From Marinobacter halophilus (lineage in GTDB: Bacteria > Pseudomonadota > Gammaproteobacteria > Pseudomonadales > Oleiphilaceae), in the NCBI RefSeq assembly GCF_003007685.1, contig NZ_PXNN01000003.1:186001-250000 (forward strand): DNA of 64,000 nt, written 5' to 3'. Each line of letters begins with the position of its first letter. Within the stretch, counting starts at the first letter, position 1. This document shows positions 35,854 to 43,454 of this stretch, in pieces. A program made the translations under genes and the position numbers. Below the pieces are notes generated by a model. The model made no database searches. It was not told the DNA's origin and saw only the letters and a list, made by a program, of their open reading frames with translations.

Positions 35854-35957
35854 AATTGGCCCGGGCGACAGTCGAATCAGGGCGAGCAGCCCCACTGTGG
35901 TCAGCAGGTGCTTCTGATAGAGTCAGAACTACAATAATCATCAATCATGGACAATCT

Positions 35958-37064
35958 ATGGCAGCAACCGGTGCGGACAATGAACGGCAAACGTTGGGGC
36001 TGTTTCTGGTGCCAGGTGTTTACTTGCGGGTACTGAGCGACACCGTCCGTCAGCTTGGCCACAATGACCGGCTGCTGTATGAAGGCCTGGACTTTACTGC
36101 CGAGGATCTGAAAGCCAACGACAGTCGCGTTTTCGTCACCGATGCCGGTCTGATGGCCCAGCGCGCCCTGCAGCTTGCCGGTCGTGATGGCTTGAGTTTT
36201 ATGCTGGCGAAAGAGCTGCGGGTAACCATCCACGGCACCCTGGGCTTTGCCGCCCTGACCAGCCCGACCTTCGGCGGGGCGCTGGACTCGGTTCGCCGTT
36301 ACCTGCAGCTACGGGCGCCGTTTCTGAGCATGAAGCAGTCTCTGGCCAGCGAGCAGGTACTGGTGCAGCTCTGCACCGAATTCGAAGCGCCGGGGCTGTA
36401 TGAGTTTCTGGCGGAAACGGTCAGCGCCACCCTGATTCTGCTCACCGAACAGTTACTTGACCGGGCGGACGCCGAGGCCAGGGGCTTTGCCCTGGAAGAC
36501 GGCAAGCTGCCGGGCGTCTCGGTGCGCCTGACCACTCCGGAGCCGGCTTATTACCAGCGCTTTGCCAGCCAGCTGCCGGTGCGTTTCGATTACGATCAGC
36601 CGGAGGAAATGCTGATCTTCCCGCGCGAGCTGCTGGACGTCCGCATGCGCCTGGCGGACGCCGATGCGTCACGGATGGCGCGGGAGCAGTGCGAGTTTGA
36701 ATTGCAGAAAGCTCTGAAAGATCAGGGCGACATCGTGCTGGCAATCCGCAACATGCTGAGAATGACCCCTGGCCCGTTGCCGTCGCTGGAGGCCATGGCC
36801 GAGCGTTTCTGCGTGTCGTCCCGAACGCTCAAGCGCCGGCTGGCGGACAAAGACACCAACTACCGGGAAATCGTGGAGGCGGTCCTGAAGGACCGGGCCA
36901 TCCAGTTGCTGCGTTACACCACCCAGTCGATCAGCGAGATTGCCTATGAGCTGGGTTATGCCGATCTGTCCAATTTCAGTCGGGCATTTCGCAAATGGAC
37001 CGGCAAGTCCGCTTCTGAATTTCGCGAGGGTGGGCCGGATCCGGCGCCTGAGGTGGGGCCTTGA
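35958..37064 (+). CDS. AraC-family transcriptional regulator (OruR/arabinose-binding-like)
   Basis: The 368-residue protein has a long N-terminal effector domain (LRVLSDTVRQLGHNDRLLYEGLDFT, LPVRFDYDQPEEMLIFPRELLD). A C-terminal AraC DNA-binding domain follows with two helix-turn-helix motifs (LPSLEAMAERFCVSSRTLKRRLADK and QSISEIAYELGYADLSNFSRAFRKWTG). This is the layout of the OruR/ArgR-like group that responds to small metabolites. ATG 35958 gives the usual length; upstream in-frame codons are poor. It probably controls the divergent metal-dependent hydrolase through the 21-bp direct repeat. The inducer is unknown. Confidence 0.9.
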   Translation: MAATGADNERQTLGLFLVPGVYLRVLSDTVRQLGHNDRLLYEGLDFTAEDLKANDSRVFVTDAGLMAQRALQLAGRDGLSFMLAKELRVTIHGTLGFAALTSPTFGGALDSVRRYLQLRAPFLSMKQSLASEQVLVQLCTEFEAPGLYEFLAETVSATLILLTEQLLDRADAEARGFALEDGKLPGVSVRLTTPEPAYYQRFASQLPVRFDYDQPEEMLIFPRELLDVRMRLADADASRMAREQCEFELQKALKDQGDIVLAIRNMLRMTPGPLPSLEAMAERFCVSSRTLKRRLADKDTNYREIVEAVLKDRAIQLLRYTTQSISEIAYELGYADLSNFSRAFRKWTGKSASEFREGGPDPAPEVGP

Positions 37065-37106
37065 TAGTTTGTTTGTTGCGCCTTTTGTTTGGGAGCGTGG
37101 TCGTAA

Positions 37107-37186
37107 GGTGGTACCAGAATTTTTTCTCTGAAAAACAACTCGCTGCGCTCAGACATCTTTTTCAGAGAAAAAATTCTGGTACCACC
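37107..37186. repeat. Hairpin repeat family A, copy 3
   Basis: This is the most perfect copy: 29-bp arms (37107-37135 and 37158-37186) pair without mismatch around a 22-nt loop that contains CTCGCTGCGCTCAGACA. The outer arm sequence (GGTGGTACCAGAATT) occurs in no other copy. It lies 43 bp after the AraC gene, and copy 4 follows 94 bp later in opposite orientation. Confidence 0.9.
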
Positions 37187-37280
37187 CCACGCCCTGCTGA
37201 CTGCGGAATTGGCGTACCAATTTCCATGCGGAAATCCTGTAGTTGTCTTTAGTAGACTCTGCCCCGATAGTATGACGGAC

Positions 37281-37367
37281 GGGGGGTTGGAGTATTTTTC
37301 CCGCCAGGAAAAAGATGTCTGAGCGCAGCGAGTTGTTTTTCCCAAGGGAAAAATACTCCAACCCCCC
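37281..37367. repeat. Hairpin repeat family A, copy 4
   Basis: Perfect 22-bp arms (37281-37302, 37346-37367) surround a 43-nt core that is the reverse complement of the copy 1 core with one change. Copies 3 and 4 together occupy most of the 366-bp gap between the AraC and TM2 genes; I see no gene there. Confidence 0.9.
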
Positions 37368-37430
37368 GGCCAGGCACCCTCACTTTCAGTTTGGGGTCAG
37401 AGTTGAACTCATCTCAGGATCTGAACAAAC

Positions 37431-37838
37431 ATGAACGGACAACCAGACACCCACAGCAAAATCATCGGTTACCTGCTCTGGATCTTCGGATTCCTCGGTT
37501 CGCACCGGTTTTACTACGGCAAACCGATCACCGGCACCATCTGGTTCTTCACCTTCGGGCTGTTCCTGATCGGCTGGATCATCGACCTGTTTCTGATCCC
37601 GTCCATGGACCGGCAGGCCGACAAACGCTTTCGGGGTGGCAACATCAGCTACAACATCAGCTGGATTTTACTCACCTTCCTGGGCGTGTTCGGCGTGCAC
37701 CGGATGTACATGGGCAAGTGGATAACCGGGGTCATCTACCTGCTCACCGGTGGCCTGTTCCTGTTTGGCGTGCTGTACGACTTCTGGACCCTCAATAGCC
37801 AGGTGTCTGAGCGCAATCAGGCCGACCAGCTGGGTTGA
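37431..37838 (+). CDS. TM2-domain membrane protein
   Basis: The 135-residue protein has two TM2-like units: IIGYLLWIFGFLGSHRFYYGKPITGTIWFFTFG with GWIIDLFLI, and ISWILLTFLGVFGVHRMYMGKWITGVIYLLTGG with GVLYDF. TM2 proteins are small membrane proteins of unknown function with a G-x-x-G-x-H-R-F/M-Y-x-G turn between helices. The duplicated organisation, each unit with its own turn motif, is clear. Its stop touches the stop of the convergent wax synthase gene with no room for a terminator. Confidence 0.88.
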   Translation: MNGQPDTHSKIIGYLLWIFGFLGSHRFYYGKPITGTIWFFTFGLFLIGWIIDLFLIPSMDRQADKRFRGGNISYNISWILLTFLGVFGVHRMYMGKWITGVIYLLTGGLFLFGVLYDFWTLNSQVSERNQADQLG

Positions 37839-39206
37839 TTACAGCCCGGCTGCGGCTTCCAGCTCGGTCAGGGCGTCTTCCAGGTAGTCCAGCATTCGCT
37901 GCAGGCTGGGCAAGGTTCGGCGGCAGCCGACTAGGCCGAACTCTACCTGGCCGTTGTAGCTGGTCAGGGTCATGTTCAGGGCCAGTCGGTCGAGGACGAT
38001 AGACACCGGGTACATGCCTTCCAGTTTTGCGCCGTTCCAGTAGCGGGGGGATGATGGCCCCGGCACGTTGGAGATCACCACGTTGAAAGTTTGCCAGTTG
38101 GGCGCCATGCCGGTCAGCAAGTGGAAGGCGGCCGGGGCCAGGGTCAGCGCGGTGTAGTTGAGGATTTCTTCCGGCGACATGTGGTTGTAGCGGTCTTTCG
38201 CTTCCTGCATACCGTGGTGGATGTTCATCAGGCGTTGGCTGGGGTCGTTTTCATCGGTGTGCAGGTTGGCCAGGATCACGCCCACCTGGTTGCCTTCGGC
38301 GCTGCCATCCCGGTGCAGCGACACGGGTACGAACGCGATCAGGGGTTTTTCCGGTAAGGCATCCTGATTCATCAGGTAAGTGCGCAGGGCCGTGGCACAC
38401 ATGGCGGTGACCACATCGTTCACGGTGGTGCCGTAGGCCTGACACACGGCCTTGATTCGGGTCAGGCAGTAAGACTGGGCGGCAAAACGCCGGGAGCCGG
38501 TGATTTTCTGGTTCAGCACGCTGCGCGGTGCGTGGAAAATCGAATCGTAAGCCGGGTCTTTGCGGGCCTGGTTGATGGTTTTCAGCAACTCTTTGGCCAC
38601 GGTGGGAACGGTACCCAGCTGTTTGCCGGAGCTGCCCAGCAAATGCGCAACGCTGCGCCAGAGCGAGGGTGCGTTCTCGTCTCTGCCGGTCCGCTGCCTG
38701 TGTGGCAAGGCCCAGATTGGTGGCAGACCCATTTCGTTGGGGTCTTCACTCAGCATCCGGGTGACCATGCGCATGCCCGTCACGCCATCCATCAGGGAAT
38801 GGTGGATTTTGGTGTACAGAGCAAACTGCCGGTCTTTCAGGCCCTCAATCAGGTGCACCTCCCACATCGGCCGCTCCCGGTCCATCAGGTGCGAATGCTC
38901 GGCTGAGACAAACGACAGCAATTCGCGGATCCGGCCTGGCGTCGGCAGCGCTTCGAAGCGGAAATGATGTTCCAGGTCCAGGTGCTCGTCTTCCACCCAC
39001 ATCGGTTGCCCCAGCTTGTAACTCAGTCGCTGATCGAAGGGCCTGGTCACGCCGTGCTGCGTTCTCAGCTGATCGGCGAGCTGGGCGACATAATCGTCTG
39101 GCGCGCCTTCCGGAAACGAGAACAGCTGCAGGCCGCCTACGTGCATGGGTTGCTGGCGCTTTTCCAGCCAGAGAAACAGTTGATCGGTGGGGCTCAGAGG
39201 TTTCAC
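37839..39206 (-). CDS. Wax ester synthase/diacylglycerol O-acyltransferase (WS/DGAT)
   Basis: The 455-residue enzyme starts MKPLSPTDQLFLWLEKRQQPMHVGGLQLF and contains the catalytic KIHHSLMDGVTGM (HHxxxDG) at about residue 135. Further hallmarks are GTTVNDVVTAMCATALR and the C-terminal ISNVPGPSSPRYWNGAKLEGMYPVSIV. WS/DGAT enzymes join fatty alcohols or diacylglycerol with acyl-CoA to form storage wax esters or triacylglycerol. Several paralogs are usual in Marinobacter. It is divergent from a nitroreductase gene, with a 112-bp gap. Confidence 0.95.
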   Translation of the reverse strand: MKPLSPTDQLFLWLEKRQQPMHVGGLQLFSFPEGAPDDYVAQLADQLRTQHGVTRPFDQRLSYKLGQPMWVEDEHLDLEHHFRFEALPTPGRIRELLSFVSAEHSHLMDRERPMWEVHLIEGLKDRQFALYTKIHHSLMDGVTGMRMVTRMLSEDPNEMGLPPIWALPHRQRTGRDENAPSLWRSVAHLLGSSGKQLGTVPTVAKELLKTINQARKDPAYDSIFHAPRSVLNQKITGSRRFAAQSYCLTRIKAVCQAYGTTVNDVVTAMCATALRTYLMNQDALPEKPLIAFVPVSLHRDGSAEGNQVGVILANLHTDENDPSQRLMNIHHGMQEAKDRYNHMSPEEILNYTALTLAPAAFHLLTGMAPNWQTFNVVISNVPGPSSPRYWNGAKLEGMYPVSIVLDRLALNMTLTSYNGQVEFGLVGCRRTLPSLQRMLDYLEDALTELEAAAGL

Positions 39207-39318
39207 GGCGCCTTCCTTGTTATTGGTTTCTGAGCTGATACTAACGTATTTTGCGTGGTACTTTATTGACTTTCCGAACCATCAAGCCGGTTCGTCAGGT
39301 GATATTCAGGAGATCAGA

Positions 39319-39987
39319 ATGATGGACATAACAACCGCCGTAACCACCCGGCGTTCCGTGCGGGATTTTCTGGATACCCCGGTGCCCGAGGCCACCCTGC
39401 GTAAGGTAATCGAAACCGCCCTGCGCTCGCCCTCCGGCGGCAACCTGCAACCCTGGCACCTGCACGTGGTCACCGGCGATGCGCTGGACCGGCTGAAAAC
39501 CCTGATGCGGGAAAAAGTCAGCAAAGGCTTCAACGAATTGCCCGAATACGAAATCTACCCGCCCAAGCTGCAGTCGCCGTACCGGGAGCGCCGGTACGAG
39601 ATCGGCGAGTTGATGTACCGCCAGCTCGGCATTGCCCGGGAAGACAAAGCCGCCCGTTTCAAATGGTTCCAGCGTAACTTCGAATTCTTCGGCGCCCCGG
39701 TCGGCCTGTTCTGCACGGTGGATGAAAACATGGGCCCGCCCCAGTGGTCCGACCTGGGCATGGTGTTGCAAACCCTCATGCTCCTGCTGCGCAGCGAGGG
39801 CCTCGACAGCTGCGCCCAGGAATCCTGGGCCCTGTACCCGAACACCATCAGCGAGTTCCTGAACTTGCCTGACGGCCGCAAAGTCTTCGCCGGCATGGCC
39901 ATCGGCCACGCCAACCCCGACAGCCCGGTCAACCAGCTCACCTCGCCGCGAGCGCCGATGGCCGAAAACGTCCAGTTCCTGAGCTGA
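39319..39987 (+). CDS. Nitroreductase-family FMN oxidoreductase
   Basis: The 222-residue protein has the nitroreductase N-terminal block AVTTRRSVRDFLDTPVPE, the FMN-contact segment LRSPSGGNLQPWHLHVV, and the C-terminal FAGMAIGHANPDSPVNQLTSPRAP. Family members reduce nitro compounds, quinones or enones with NAD(P)H. The start has AGGAG six bases upstream of ATG 39319. The stop lies 19 bp from the convergent nirD stop; a link with nitrite metabolism is not implied by the family name. Confidence 0.88.
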   Translation: MMDITTAVTTRRSVRDFLDTPVPEATLRKVIETALRSPSGGNLQPWHLHVVTGDALDRLKTLMREKVSKGFNELPEYEIYPPKLQSPYRERRYEIGELMYRQLGIAREDKAARFKWFQRNFEFFGAPVGLFCTVDENMGPPQWSDLGMVLQTLMLLLRSEGLDSCAQESWALYPNTISEFLNLPDGRKVFAGMAIGHANPDSPVNQLTSPRAPMAENVQFLS

Positions 39988-40006
39988 CCACCGCCATCCT
40001 GCGACC

Positions 40007-40375
40007 TCAGGCGGCCACGGACGCCGCCTGAGTCACCGGTATCTCCAGCCGGATCCGGTTGCCGTCCAGCAACACCGGATACACCTTCACCCGAGCCCCG
40101 TCGTCTTCCAGGCACTGCCCGCTGCGCAAACTGAAATGCTGCTTGTACAACGGCGACGCCACCACCGGCTCACCGTCCAGATCTCCGGTAATGCCCCGGG
40201 CCAGCACATTGGTGCCGGTAAACGGATCGGTGTGACTGACCGCAAACAACGCCGGCAGCCGATGCGGCAGATAAAACACCGCCACCGGCCCGTCCTCGGT
40301 CCAGACCGCAACCCCGGAATCCGCCACCAGATCCTCAACAGTACAAACCACATCCCAACGAGTACGAGCTTTCAT
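40007..40375 (-). CDS. nirD: Assimilatory nitrite reductase small subunit
   Basis: The 122-residue protein is a Rieske-fold NirD: WDVVCTVEDLVADSGVAVW, VFYLPHRLPALFAVSHTDPFTGTNVLARGITGD, PVVASPLYKQHFSLRSGQCLEDDGARVKVYPV. The Rieske cysteines and histidines are absent, as in NirD proteins, which lack the Fe-S cluster. It completes the NADH nitrite reductase with NirB. ATG 40375 has GGAGAA upstream. The 173-bp spacer to nirB is filled by family A repeat copy 5, unusual for a subunit pair that is normally nearly contiguous. Confidence 0.92.
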   Translation of the reverse strand: MKARTRWDVVCTVEDLVADSGVAVWTEDGPVAVFYLPHRLPALFAVSHTDPFTGTNVLARGITGDLDGEPVVASPLYKQHFSLRSGQCLEDDGARVKVYPVLLDGNRIRLEIPVTQAASVAA

Positions 40376-40442
40376 AATAGATTCTCCAGTTATCCAGTCA
40401 GTTTCGAACCACGATCCCACCGAGCCCAAAGAGCAAGGTGGT

Positions 40443-40518
40443 ATGGGGGTGCTTTCCTGCAGGAAAAAAGATGTCTGAGCGAAGCGAGTTGTTTTTTCCG
40501 AAAGGAAAGCACCCCCAT
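40443..40518. repeat. Hairpin repeat family A, copy 5, inside the nirBD operon
   Basis: Perfect 16-bp arms (40443-40458 and 40503-40518) enclose the core with GTCTGAGCGAAGCGAGTT. It lies between the nirB stop and the nirD start on the same transcript, so it would form a strong hairpin in the intercistronic mRNA. A role in differential stability or partial termination is plausible. Confidence 0.85.
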
Positions 40519-40548
40519 GCCGCCTGGCTCCGCCCCCGAACCTGAAGG

Positions 40549-43056
40549 CTACGCAGACTCCAGTGCCGGTCTGCGCTGCCCCCGCTCAACGGTCCAACGC
40601 TGCACCGGATCTTTCTGCTCCGGAGAATTCACAAACTCCCGGAACCGCTTGCGCTTCTCCGGATCCTCCACCGCCGTCTTCCACTCGCACTGATAGCTGG
40701 CCACCAGATCCTCCATGTGCTGCTCCAGCTCCGCGCCGATGCCCAGACTGTCCTCCAGCACCACCTGCTTCAGATAGTCCAGACCACCCTCCAGGTTCTC
40801 CATCCAGACACTGGTACGCTGCAACCGGTCCGCCGTGCGCACATAAAACATCACCACCCGATCAATGGTCCGGATCAGCTCCTCATCCGACAGATCGGTG
40901 GCAAACAAATCGGCATGGCGCGGACGCATACCGCCGTTGCCGCAGACATACAGATTCCAGCCCTTGTCGGTGGCAATCACACCAAAGTCCTTGCTCTGGG
41001 CCTCCGCGCACTCCCGGGTACAGCCAGACACGCCCATCTTCACCTTGTGCGGCGCGCGCAGGCCCTTGTAACGATTCTCCAGCGTGATCGCCATGCCCAC
41101 ACTGTCCTGCACGCCATAGCGGCACCAGGTGCTGCCGACACAGGACTTCACCGTGCGCAGCGACTTGCCGTAGGCATGACCGGTCTCGAAGCCGGCGGCG
41201 ATCAGTCGTTCCCAGATCTCCGGCAGCTGGCTCAGGGTGGCGCCGAACAGATCAACCCGCTGGCCACCGGTGATCTTGGTGTACAGGTTGTAGTCCTTGG
41301 CCACCTGGCCGAGCACAATCAGCTTGTCCGGGGTAATCTCGCCCCCGGGAATGCGCGGCACAATGGAGTAGGTACCGTTCTTCTGCATGTTGGCCATGAA
41401 GGTGTCGTTGGTGTCCTGCAGCGGTACGTGATCCGTGGCCAGAATGTGCTCGTTCCAGCAGGTGGCCAGGATCGAGCCCACCGTGGGCTTGCAGATGTCG
41501 CAGCCCTGGCCCGTACCGTATTGCTTCAGCAGCCCCCGGAAGGTGCGGATGTCGTTCACCTTCACCAGATGGAACAGCTCCTGACGGGTGTAGGGAAAGT
41601 GCTCGCACAAATCGGTACACACCTCCACGCCGCGCTTCTCCAGTTCGCTGTCCACCACCTTCTTGAGCAGCGCGGTGCAGCCACCACAGCCGGTGCTGGC
41701 TTTGGTCTGTGCTTTCACGCCGCCCAGGTCACTGCAGCCGGCATCAATGGCGCAGCAGATGTCGCCCTTGCTGACGTTGTGGCAGGAACAGATGGAGGCG
41801 GTGTCGGGCAGGGCATCGGCGCCCAGGGTCGGTGCACCGCCCTGGCTTTCCGGCAGAATCAGCGCCTCCGGATTGCTGGGCAGGGTGATGCCGTTGAGGG
41901 CGTATTGCAGCAGCGTGTCGTAATGGCTGTTATCGCCCACCAGAATGGCGCCGAGCAAGGTTTTGCCATCCTGGCTCACCACCATGCGCCGGTAATGGCC
42001 GGCCTGCTCATCGTGAAAGCGGATATTGCGGGCACCGGGAGTCTGGGCGTGGGCATCGCCAATAGAGCCGACGTCGACCCCCAGCAATTTGAGCTTGGTG
42101 CTCATATCGGCGCCGGTGAAGCTGGCGTCGGTCTCGCCATTAAGCGCCGCCGAAAGCGTGCGGGCCATGGTGTAGCCCGGGGCCACCAGGCCGAAGATGC
42201 GGTTACTCCACAACGCGCATTCGCCAATGGCATGGATGTGGGGGTCAGACGTGGTGCAGTGGTTGTCGATGACGATGCCACCACGCTCGCCCACGTCCAG
42301 GCCACAGGCCCGGGCCAGGGTGTCCTGGGGCCGGATGCCGGCGGAGAACACAATCAGGTCGGTTTCCAGATGTCTGTCATCCGAGAAGTTCATCCGCAGC
42401 CGGGCCTCGCGACCGGGCACGATGGCCGTGGTGGCCTTTTCGGTGTGCACCTGCACGCCCAGCTCCTCAATCTTCTGCCGCAACAGCGCGCCGCCCTGGT
42501 CATCCAGCTGTACCGGCATCAGGCGCGGGGCGAATTCCACCACATGGGCCTGCAAGCCCAGGCTTTTCAGGGCGTTGGCGGCTTCCAGCCCGAGCAGACC
42601 GCCGCCAACCACCACGCCGGTCCTGGCGTCGTTGGCGCTGGCCTGAATCGCATCCAGATCCGCCAGCGTTCGGTAAACAAAACAGCCATCCTGATCCTTG
42701 CCGGCAATGGGTGGCACGAACGGGTAAGAGCCGGTGGCCAGCACCAGCTGATCGTAAGGGTAAGCGCCATCCGGGGTGGTGACGACACGGTTATCCCGGT
42801 CAATGGCGGTCACCGGCTCGTTCAGGTGCAGGTCAATGTTCTGTTCGGCATACCAGTCGACGGTGCCCATGGCCAGATCGGCATGGGTCGAGCCGGTAAA
42901 ATACTCGGACAGATGCACCCGGTCGTAGGCCAGCTGGGTTTCTTCACCGAAGACAATGATCCGGAAGGTCTCGGCAGCTGCGGTCTGGGTGAACTGCTCC
43001 AGGAAGTGATGGCCTACCATGCCGTTGCCGATCACGATCAGGGTTTGTTTACTCAT
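40549..43056 (-). CDS. nirB: NADH-dependent nitrite reductase large subunit
   Basis: The 835-residue protein has the NirB order. The FAD/NAD oxidoreductase half has VIGNGMVGHHFLEQF, VVVGGGLLGLEAANAL and VFSAGIRPQDTLA. A Bfd-like [2Fe-2S] domain follows with CSCHNVSKGDICCAI and GCGGCTALLKK. The sulfite/nitrite reductase half has siroheme-Fe4S4 ligands in KSCVGSTWCRYG and GVSGCTRECAEAQ. It reduces nitrite to ammonium in the cytoplasm with NADH. Transcription probably starts at a sigma-54 promoter and passes an attenuator-like leader just before the ATG. GGAGAGAGG is the ribosome binding site. A very long open frame on the opposite strand is a composition artefact. Confidence 0.96.
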   Translation of the reverse strand: MSKQTLIVIGNGMVGHHFLEQFTQTAAAETFRIIVFGEETQLAYDRVHLSEYFTGSTHADLAMGTVDWYAEQNIDLHLNEPVTAIDRDNRVVTTPDGAYPYDQLVLATGSYPFVPPIAGKDQDGCFVYRTLADLDAIQASANDARTGVVVGGGLLGLEAANALKSLGLQAHVVEFAPRLMPVQLDDQGGALLRQKIEELGVQVHTEKATTAIVPGREARLRMNFSDDRHLETDLIVFSAGIRPQDTLARACGLDVGERGGIVIDNHCTTSDPHIHAIGECALWSNRIFGLVAPGYTMARTLSAALNGETDASFTGADMSTKLKLLGVDVGSIGDAHAQTPGARNIRFHDEQAGHYRRMVVSQDGKTLLGAILVGDNSHYDTLLQYALNGITLPSNPEALILPESQGGAPTLGADALPDTASICSCHNVSKGDICCAIDAGCSDLGGVKAQTKASTGCGGCTALLKKVVDSELEKRGVEVCTDLCEHFPYTRQELFHLVKVNDIRTFRGLLKQYGTGQGCDICKPTVGSILATCWNEHILATDHVPLQDTNDTFMANMQKNGTYSIVPRIPGGEITPDKLIVLGQVAKDYNLYTKITGGQRVDLFGATLSQLPEIWERLIAAGFETGHAYGKSLRTVKSCVGSTWCRYGVQDSVGMAITLENRYKGLRAPHKVKMGVSGCTRECAEAQSKDFGVIATDKGWNLYVCGNGGMRPRHADLFATDLSDEELIRTIDRVVMFYVRTADRLQRTSVWMENLEGGLDYLKQVVLEDSLGIGAELEQHMEDLVASYQCEWKTAVEDPEKRKRFREFVNSPEQKDPVQRWTVERGQRRPALESA

Positions 43057-43077
43057 GGGTGCTGCCTCTCTCCAACG

Positions 43078-43101
43078 AAAAAAACCGGAGCATCATGCTC
43101 C
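43078..43101 (-). terminator. Intrinsic terminator in the nirB leader (attenuator)
   Basis: On the minus strand GGAGCATGATGCTCC forms a compact stem followed by CGG and seven T, ending only 21 bp before the nirB ATG. A terminator here must be bypassed for expression. The left half CCGGAGCATC (plus-strand 43085-43094) can instead pair with GATGGTCCGG at 43114-43123 or its second copy at 43148-43157, giving a competing structure. This fits NasR-type antitermination. Confidence 0.75.
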
Positions 43102-43217
43102 CCGTGGAGAACAGATGGTCCGGCGCCAATGCCAACAACAATGATCTGATGGTCCGGCCTGCGTGTGCAGTTCAACACACTTCCCTGGCCGGGAAAGTCA
43201 TCCTTGGTTTAATTAAA

Positions 43218-43233
43218 GCGACTTTCGTGCCAG
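43218..43233 (-). promoter_or_regulatory. Sigma-54 (-24/-12) promoter of nirBD
   Basis: The minus strand reads CTGGCACGAAAGTCGC: the GG of the -24 box and the GC of the -12 box are separated by exactly 10 bases and the TGGCACG core is perfect. Transcription would start near 43206, giving a leader of about 150 nt. RpoN/NtrC control of nitrite assimilation is established in relatives. Confidence 0.75.
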
Positions 43234-43454
43234 TTTTGTAAGTCTATTTATATCAGTGGGTTGAGGGTTTTTGGCTGGTTCGTGAAGGGGGATTTCACGG
43301 TTTTGTGCACTTTCGTGGGGCAATGCGCCCGATCTTGAGGCTTCCTGAGGGTGGCCCGCTAATTGCTAGTGTTAGGGTGAACCGTGAGCGCCGGCCAGCG
43401 CATAGCACAGGATCAATTGCACTATCAGGGCACAATGATGTGCCGGGAGCGAAC

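Noticed and set aside
14804..40518. Family A hairpins as integron attC sites or CRISPR repeats
   Set aside because: No integrase, no attC R/L boxes, irregular distances of up to 20 kb, and variable arms.
40717..43149. 810-codon open frame on the plus strand opposite nirB
   Set aside because: It mirrors nirB exactly, has low-complexity His/Gln/Gly-rich composition and no domain. High-GC third positions of nirB keep the antisense frame open.
43057..43215. Exact ANTAR P1/P2 hexaloop signature in the nirB leader
   Set aside because: Hairpins exist, but I could not place the two six-base loops with A at position 1 and G at position 4, so the RNA motif itself is not claimed.
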